Origin: Vibrio europaeus
GTDB lineage: Bacteria > Pseudomonadota > Gammaproteobacteria > Enterobacterales > Vibrionaceae
NCBI RefSeq assembly: GCF_001695575.1
Contig: NZ_LUAX01000001.1
Coordinates: 744,001 to 808,000 of the forward strand
Direction of reading: 5' to 3'
DNA length: 64,000 bases
A program made the translations under genes and the position numbers. Below, one piece after another: positions 58,898-64,000 of this stretch (position 1 is its first letter; each line of letters starts with the position of its first letter). The notes beneath the pieces were generated by a model that worked only from the letters and a program-made list of their open reading frames with translations, was not told the origin of the DNA and did no database searches.

Positions 58898-61800
58898 ATG
58901 TTACCAAGATTACATTCACAATCGGATGTTGATCCGATCGTACTCACCTTTCTCGAAGAACTCAAAACCGCTGGGTTCAGCGGCGATATCGAAAGCCAAT
59001 TTTCAAGTCGCTTTGCTGTCGCGACTGATAACAGCGTCTACCAACAATTACCTCAAGCGGTTGTGCATCCCAAAACTACCGAGGATGTGTCACTTATAGG
59101 TAAGCTTAGTACTCAATCGCAGTACGAACGAATCAAATTTTCTCCTCGTGGAGGAGGTACAGGCACCAATGGTCAGTCGTTAACTAAAGGCATCGTGGTT
59201 GATCTGTCTCGCCATATGAATAAGGTTTTAGAGATCAATGAGGACGAAGGTTGGGTTCGCGTACAAACGGGTATTGTTAAGGATCAGCTTAACGATGCAA
59301 TAAGACCCTTTGGTTACTTCTTCTCTCCTGATTTGTCGACCAGTAACCGCGCTACTTTGGGTGGCATGATCAACACCGATGCCTCCGGCCAAGGTTCACT
59401 TAAGTACGGTAAAACATCGGATCATGTTCTGTCGTTGCAAGCCGTATTTGCTGATGGCTCATGCTTAGAATCAGACTTATCAAAAGGCATGCCGCAGGAA
59501 GGCGAGTATGCTTTTGAAGCATTTCGTGTTACCGAAAAGGTATGTCGCGAGAAACGCTCTCAAATTGAAGAGAAGTTTCCTCCGCTCAACCGATTTCTAA
59601 CGGGTTACGATCTGAAAAACGCGCTCGATACCGACGCAGACAAGTTTGATCTAACACGCGTGTTGTGTGGCGCGGAAGGTTCACTGGCGTTTATCACAGA
59701 AGCAAAACTGAATCTCACCCCAATCCCTAAAGCTCGAACTCTAGTTAATGTTAAGTACAACAGTTTTGACTCTGCACTGCGCAACGCCCCCTTTATGGTT
59801 CAAGCGAATGCGCTCTCAGTGGAAACCGTTGACTCTCGGGTATTGAACTTAGCTAAGCAAGATATTGTTTGGCATACAGTGAGTGACCTTTTAACCGATG
59901 TTCCCGGCAAAGATATGCAAGGGATCAACATGGTCGAGTTCGCCGGTCAAGATGTTCAGGAAGTCGAGCAGCAGGTCAAAGCACTAACCGCTCGCTTGGA
60001 GACCATGCTTGAAAGCAATGAAGCGGGCATCATCGGTTATCAAGTCTGTAGCGACGTTACAAGCATCGGTCGTATTTACAATATGCGTAAAAAGGCAGTT
60101 GGCCTGCTAGGTGCTGCAAAAGGACGAGCGAAACCTGTCGCCTTTGCAGAAGACACCTGTGTTCCACCAGAAAACTTAGCCGACTTTATTGCTGAATTTC
60201 GTGAACTGCTAGATGCGAAATCGTTGAACTACGGTATGTTTGGTCACGTTGATGCTGGTGTTCTCCATGTTCGCCCTGCGCTTGATCTGTGCGATCCGAA
60301 ACAAGAAAGCTTGATGCATGAAATTTCGGATGAAGTGGTTAAGCTGGTGGCGAAGTACGGCGGCTTAATGTGGGGGGAGCACGGTAAAGGTTATCGTTCG
60401 GAGTATGGGCCAGAGTTTTTCGGTGAAGAGCTATTTACAGAGTTACGTAGAGTAAAATCGGCTTTCGACCCTCACAATAAGATGAATCCGGGGAAGATCT
60501 GTACACCGCTTGAAAGTACAGAAGAACTGGTAAAAGTAACGGATACCAAGCGTGGATATTTCGATCGTCAGATCGATGTTCAAGTTCGTGATAGCTTTAA
60601 ACAAGCCATGGAATGTAATGGTAACGGCTTGTGCTTTAACTACGACACTTCTTCTCCAATGTGTCCTTCAATGAAGGTGACAGCCGACCGACGACATTCG
60701 CCAAAAGGGCGAGCAGGTCTGGTTCGAGAGTGGCTACGTCAATTAACTGAGCAAGGAATCGATATCCTTGACCTTGAAAAGCAGGCTCTAGAAGAAAGTT
60801 CATCAATCAAAACTATGATTGATCGCGTGCGTAATAATCTCAATAAGCGACACGAGTATGACTTTTCTCATGAAGTGTATGAGGCAATGAATGGCTGTCT
60901 AGCGTGTAAAGCGTGTGCAAGTCAGTGTCCCATCAAAGTCGATGTTCCAAGCTTCCGTTCTCGATTCCTTAATATCTATTACTCTCGTTATCAGCGTCCT
61001 GCTAAGGATTACTTGGTCGCGAACATTGAGTCTATGCTTCCTGTATTGGCGAAAGCTCCGAAACTGGTTAACGGTGCGTTAAAGCAAAAGTGGGTGCAAG
61101 ACTTAACCGCTAAATCTGTAGGTTATGTTGACTCTCCGTTACTTTCAGTGCCGACTTTAGCCAAGAGACTAACTTCGCTTAAGTCTTTTGATCTGCAAGA
61201 TCTCGCTGCGCTATCAAAAGATGACAAAGCGAATCATGTTGTCATCGTTCAAGACCCATTTACTAGCTACTACGATGCGCAAGTTGTCGAAGATTTTGCT
61301 TCTTTGGTGACTAAGTTAGGCAAGACCCCGGTATTGCTACCATTTAAACCCAATGGTAAAGCGCAGCATGTGAAAGGCTTCTTGAAACAATTCGCCGCAA
61401 ATGCGAAAAGTACTGCTGCCTTTTTACAACAGGTAGCTGATATCGGTATCCCGTTAGTAGGCGTAGACCCTGCTTTAGTGCTCTGCTATCGCGATGAGTA
61501 CCAAGAGGTGTTGGGTGAAAAGCGCGGCGATTTCCAAGTCCTCACTGTTCATGAATGGCTTGAGCCTAAGTTGAGCGAGATGGATAAGCAGCCATCAAAT
61601 GGTCAAGAACCTTGGTATCTATTTGCTCACTGTACCGAAAAAACCAAGATGCCAAATGCTGAAAAGGAGTGGGGGGCAATATTCGCTCATTTTGGTGCTC
61701 GGCTTGATACAGTTCCTGTAGGCTGTTGTGGCATGGCAGGTACCTTTGGTCATGAAGTCGATAAGCTGCAAATGTCGAAAGACATTTACGGATTGAGTTG

Positions 61801-61930
61801 GAAGCCTCGCCTGCATGACTTACCTAAAGAGCGCTGCTTGATTACCGGTTACTCTTGCCGAAGCCAAGTAAAGCGTTTCGAAGATGTAAAGGTTCAGCAT
61901 CCACTGCAAGCGCTATTGCAGATTATCTAA
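58898..61930 (+). CDS. ydiJ: FAD/Fe-S oxidoreductase YdiJ (D-2-hydroxyglutarate dehydrogenase type)
   Basis: A 1010-residue protein with three parts: an FAD-binding domain (about 50-275, PRGGGTGTNGQSL), an FAD-oxidase C-terminal domain (to about 545, ending FDPHNKMNPGKIC) and an iron-sulfur part. Fe-S ligands are in CNGNGLCFNY...MCPSM (about 567-590) and CLACKACASQCPIKVDVP (about 665-682), and a CCG-type segment (VGCCGMAGTFG) near 945. The family oxidises D-2-hydroxyglutarate. Single gene with a strong terminator. Confidence 0.9.
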   Translation: MLPRLHSQSDVDPIVLTFLEELKTAGFSGDIESQFSSRFAVATDNSVYQQLPQAVVHPKTTEDVSLIGKLSTQSQYERIKFSPRGGGTGTNGQSLTKGIVVDLSRHMNKVLEINEDEGWVRVQTGIVKDQLNDAIRPFGYFFSPDLSTSNRATLGGMINTDASGQGSLKYGKTSDHVLSLQAVFADGSCLESDLSKGMPQEGEYAFEAFRVTEKVCREKRSQIEEKFPPLNRFLTGYDLKNALDTDADKFDLTRVLCGAEGSLAFITEAKLNLTPIPKARTLVNVKYNSFDSALRNAPFMVQANALSVETVDSRVLNLAKQDIVWHTVSDLLTDVPGKDMQGINMVEFAGQDVQEVEQQVKALTARLETMLESNEAGIIGYQVCSDVTSIGRIYNMRKKAVGLLGAAKGRAKPVAFAEDTCVPPENLADFIAEFRELLDAKSLNYGMFGHVDAGVLHVRPALDLCDPKQESLMHEISDEVVKLVAKYGGLMWGEHGKGYRSEYGPEFFGEELFTELRRVKSAFDPHNKMNPGKICTPLESTEELVKVTDTKRGYFDRQIDVQVRDSFKQAMECNGNGLCFNYDTSSPMCPSMKVTADRRHSPKGRAGLVREWLRQLTEQGIDILDLEKQALEESSSIKTMIDRVRNNLNKRHEYDFSHEVYEAMNGCLACKACASQCPIKVDVPSFRSRFLNIYYSRYQRPAKDYLVANIESMLPVLAKAPKLVNGALKQKWVQDLTAKSVGYVDSPLLSVPTLAKRLTSLKSFDLQDLAALSKDDKANHVVIVQDPFTSYYDAQVVEDFASLVTKLGKTPVLLPFKPNGKAQHVKGFLKQFAANAKSTAAFLQQVADIGIPLVGVDPALVLCYRDEYQEVLGEKRGDFQVLTVHEWLEPKLSEMDKQPSNGQEPWYLFAHCTEKTKMPNAEKEWGAIFAHFGARLDTVPVGCCGMAGTFGHEVDKLQMSKDIYGLSWKPRLHDLPKERCLITGYSCRSQVKRFEDVKVQHPLQALLQII

Positions 61931-61934
61931 AATT

Positions 61935-61968
61935 AAATAGCTCAGCCTACTTGGCTGAGCTATTTTTT
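61935..61968 (+). terminator. Terminator of ydiJ
   Basis: AAATAGCTCAGCC (61935-61947), loop TACTT, GGCTGAGCTATTT (61953-61965) then TTT. Confidence 0.9.
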
Positions 61969-62001
61969 ATACAGTAGAACTCTATTTGTTAAGGAATATC
62001 A

Positions 62002-62463
62002 ATGGATAAGCTAGAAAGGAAGATTCCTCCTGTTGCTCTCTTTTTGTTGTTCTTTGTGGTGATTAATCATATCAGCCATGAATTTCTTACTTTTAAAATC
62101 GGCTTGCCCCTTAACTCCATCATTTTTGGGCTGTGCTTTTTAGCTGCAGGTATCGCGGGTTTAGGTGGAGTGTATGAGTTTAAGCGTGCAAAAACGACGG
62201 TCAATCCAATCAAAGTCGAAAACGCTTCATCAGTTGTCGACTCAGGAATATTTGGTTACAGTCGCAACCCAATGTATCTAGGCTTGTTTCTGCTGTTATT
62301 TGGCTTCGCCTATTGGCAGCAAAACCTACTCGCGATTTTGTTTAGCTTTGGCTTTGTCTGGTATATGAATCGCTTTCAAATTCAACCCGAAGAACGCGCT
62401 TTAGAGTCTCTGTTTGGCGCAGAATATTTAGACTACAAACAGCGAGTTAGGCGTTGGATATAG
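62002..62463 (+). CDS. Isoprenylcysteine-methyltransferase-like membrane protein
   Basis: A 153-residue integral membrane protein with four to five helices. The C-terminal half has the ICMT/PEMT signature GYSRNPMYLGLFLLLFG and EERALESLFGAEYLDYKQRVRRW, which binds SAM. The substrate in bacteria is unknown. AAGGAA is upstream of the ATG. Confidence 0.78.
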   Translation: MDKLERKIPPVALFLLFFVVINHISHEFLTFKIGLPLNSIIFGLCFLAAGIAGLGGVYEFKRAKTTVNPIKVENASSVVDSGIFGYSRNPMYLGLFLLLFGFAYWQQNLLAILFSFGFVWYMNRFQIQPEERALESLFGAEYLDYKQRVRRWI

Positions 62464-62612
62464 AATTCTCATCAGTTTCGATGTCTCGAAATTGAGCAAA
62501 AGCTCAGGAAAAGTGATCTGCTTTATAAAACTATTTGTTATTAGTGTAGTGACATATTTATTTTGTGTATATTCCCATTCGATTAAAAATAACTATTAGG
62601 AATGTATTTAAT

Positions 62613-64000
62613 ATGTCACGTTGGTCTATTCCGTTGGCACTAAGTTGTTCTGGCTTAATAACGGCTTCCGCTTTAGCAACAGAAATCACCCCTTATATCA
62701 TTAATGGCACCAATGCGAATCAATCCGATTGGCCGTATATCACAGCTTTAGTGAAGAAAAATCAGAACGCTTACGATGGTCAGTTTTGTGGTGCGAGTTT
62801 TATCGGACAACGTTATATTTTGACGGCTGCGCATTGTGTAGAAGATTTTAAACCGGATGAAATTGATGCTGTTGTTGGAATAAATAACTTAAACAACGCT
62901 TCTTTCGAAGGGGCTAGGATCGCGGTTAATAAAATTTATACCTATGACTACTACGTGGCTTCTAGCAATTTTGGAGATGTTGCGGTTTTAGAGTTGGCGA
63001 GAGATATAACAAGTAATGAAGCTACTGCTGTTGTGTTGGCAGACGCGAATACTAGGAACAACACATCTGATGGAACTATGCTGTCAGTTGCTGGTTGGGG
63101 GACAACTACTCCAGAGCTTGGAAATGCAACTAATCCTGTCCAACTGAAACAACTGGATGTGCCTCTGGTCAATCAAAGTACTTGCAGTAGCGTATATCGT
63201 GACGTAACAGCAAATACAACTAGTACTAACTTTTGCGCAGGCACGTCGAACGAAGGCTTTGACTCATGCCGGGGGGATAGCGGCGGTCCAATTGTGGTGA
63301 AGAGCAGTGGTAGACAGCTCGGTATTGTAAGCTTTGGAGACGAACATTGTGGGAAGCAAGGTACTTATGGTGTATACGCAAACGTTAGTCATTACTCTGA
63401 TTGGATTAAGAAACACTCTACAGGGGTGAGCTATGACTCAAAAGTATTTGAAGGGTATGCAACTGTGGGAAGCAACTTCAGGCATACGTTTCTTTATAAA
63501 AATTACTCTGAGAATACAGTAACTTTCACTTCTTTAGGAGCTCCTGCAAGCACAGCAATATACTCTAATACTTGTAATGGTCTTATCGGCCCAGGACAAG
63601 GGTGTGAAGTCAGTGTTGATTTTAATGTTCACTCATATGGTGCCCATTCACTACATCACTCTTTACAGTATGTTGTGAATGGCGTGACAGATCGTGTCGT
63701 TTCAGAGGTGTTAGTTGAAGGGGCAAATGTTGCTGATACTGGATTGGCAAGTACGCTGTCCATCCCGTCGGCGTCGGTATATAGTAATGGTAACCCTTGG
63801 CAGGTACATTCAGGCAATATGTTACGGTCTGCTCCTATATCAAATGGAGATAAATCAACATTGATGTTCGATGGTATTGCTGCTGGTACTTATGAATTTG
63901 ATGTCCGTTTGTCTGCACATTCTTCGGACAAACTGTATTTATATGTAAATGGTGAGTCCAAAGGTGGTGTTACGGGAGAAAGAAGCTTCACTCATAAATT
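62613..64000 (+). CDS. Secreted trypsin-like serine protease (incomplete at the window edge)
   Basis: The frame is open from the ATG at 62613 to the end of the window (462 codons shown). A signal peptide (about 22 residues) and short propeptide precede IINGTNANQSDWPY, the activation junction region. The triad is seen in TAAHC (His), FGDVAVLEL (Asp) and CRGDSGGP (Ser); Asp six residues before the Ser predicts cutting after Arg/Lys. After the protease domain (ending about residue 265) are beta-rich domains of unknown type. This layout resembles Vibrio VesB-type type II secreted proteases, whose C-terminal sorting signal would lie beyond the window. Confidence 0.85.
   Translation, partial: MSRWSIPLALSCSGLITASALATEITPYIINGTNANQSDWPYITALVKKNQNAYDGQFCGASFIGQRYILTAAHCVEDFKPDEIDAVVGINNLNNASFEGARIAVNKIYTYDYYVASSNFGDVAVLELARDITSNEATAVVLADANTRNNTSDGTMLSVAGWGTTTPELGNATNPVQLKQLDVPLVNQSTCSSVYRDVTANTTSTNFCAGTSNEGFDSCRGDSGGPIVVKSSGRQLGIVSFGDEHCGKQGTYGVYANVSHYSDWIKKHSTGVSYDSKVFEGYATVGSNFRHTFLYKNYSENTVTFTSLGAPASTAIYSNTCNGLIGPGQGCEVSVDFNVHSYGAHSLHHSLQYVVNGVTDRVVSEVLVEGANVADTGLASTLSIPSASVYSNGNPWQVHSGNMLRSAPISNGDKSTLMFDGIAAGTYEFDVRLSAHSSDKLYLYVNGESKGGVTGERSFTHK

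Overview
The window is gamma-proteobacterial chromosome, most likely Vibrio. Several features are typical of that genus: the scr sucrose locus, a tandem glycine riboswitch in front of a sodium:alanine symporter, a YggL gene, DUF3087/DUF3334/DUF2786 housekeeping genes, an hppD-hmgA-fahA-maiA tyrosine operon, and dispersed repeats that look like Vibrio attC/VCR sites. Base composition is mid-40s percent GC by eye. No rRNA, tRNA, CRISPR array, integrase or intact transposase was seen.

Layout. 1-5.9 kb: sucrose uptake and use (scrA, scrR, scrB, scrK) with three copies of one operator and a different operator at scrK. 5.9-12.5 kb: an inserted block with no recombinase. Its left side is a phage structural-type gene broken by a stop and several frameshifts. 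Its right side is a run of small genes, six of them encoding exported or lipoprotein products, behind an RNA leader with a boxA sequence, a branched set of stems and a tiny leader ORF. The block separates scrK from a second LacI-type regulator at 12.6 kb that resembles enterobacterial ScrR. 13.6-21.1 kb: a MATE exporter, a LysR regulator, a secreted C69 dipeptidase, and an NAD salvage group (pncB, nrtR, nicotinamidase).

21-34 kb: many small single-domain genes (HAD, VOC, GNAT, methyltransferases, GFA, ASCH, LysE and others), including a pair of divergent paralogous secreted metzincins and a MerR regulator with a textbook 19-bp-spacer target promoter. 34.5-37.4 kb: small genes alternating with five copies of a degenerate repeat of about 100 nt, read here as a relict integron cassette array without an integrase. 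37.5-49 kb: DUF3087, M32 carboxypeptidase, LysE, hydrolase/M14 pair, alanine symporter under a glycine riboswitch, YggL, a coiled-coil membrane protein pair, a GGDEF-EAL protein, and PepT. 49.6-53.5 kb: the tyrosine catabolic operon. 53.5-64 kb: a frameshifted diguanylate cyclase, a Sel1-TM-J-domain protein, an OmpA-like lipoprotein, DUF2786 and DUF3334 genes, the large FAD/FeS oxidoreductase YdiJ, an ICMT-like methyltransferase, and the beginning of a secreted trypsin-like protease that runs off the window.

Functions that work together: sucrose is phosphorylated on entry by ScrA, split by ScrB, and the fructose phosphorylated by ScrK. PncA-like amidase makes nicotinate for PncB under NrtR. 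HppD, HmgA, FahA and MaiA carry 4-hydroxyphenylpyruvate to fumarate and acetoacetate. All names rest on reading sequence motifs and remembered families; no database search was run.
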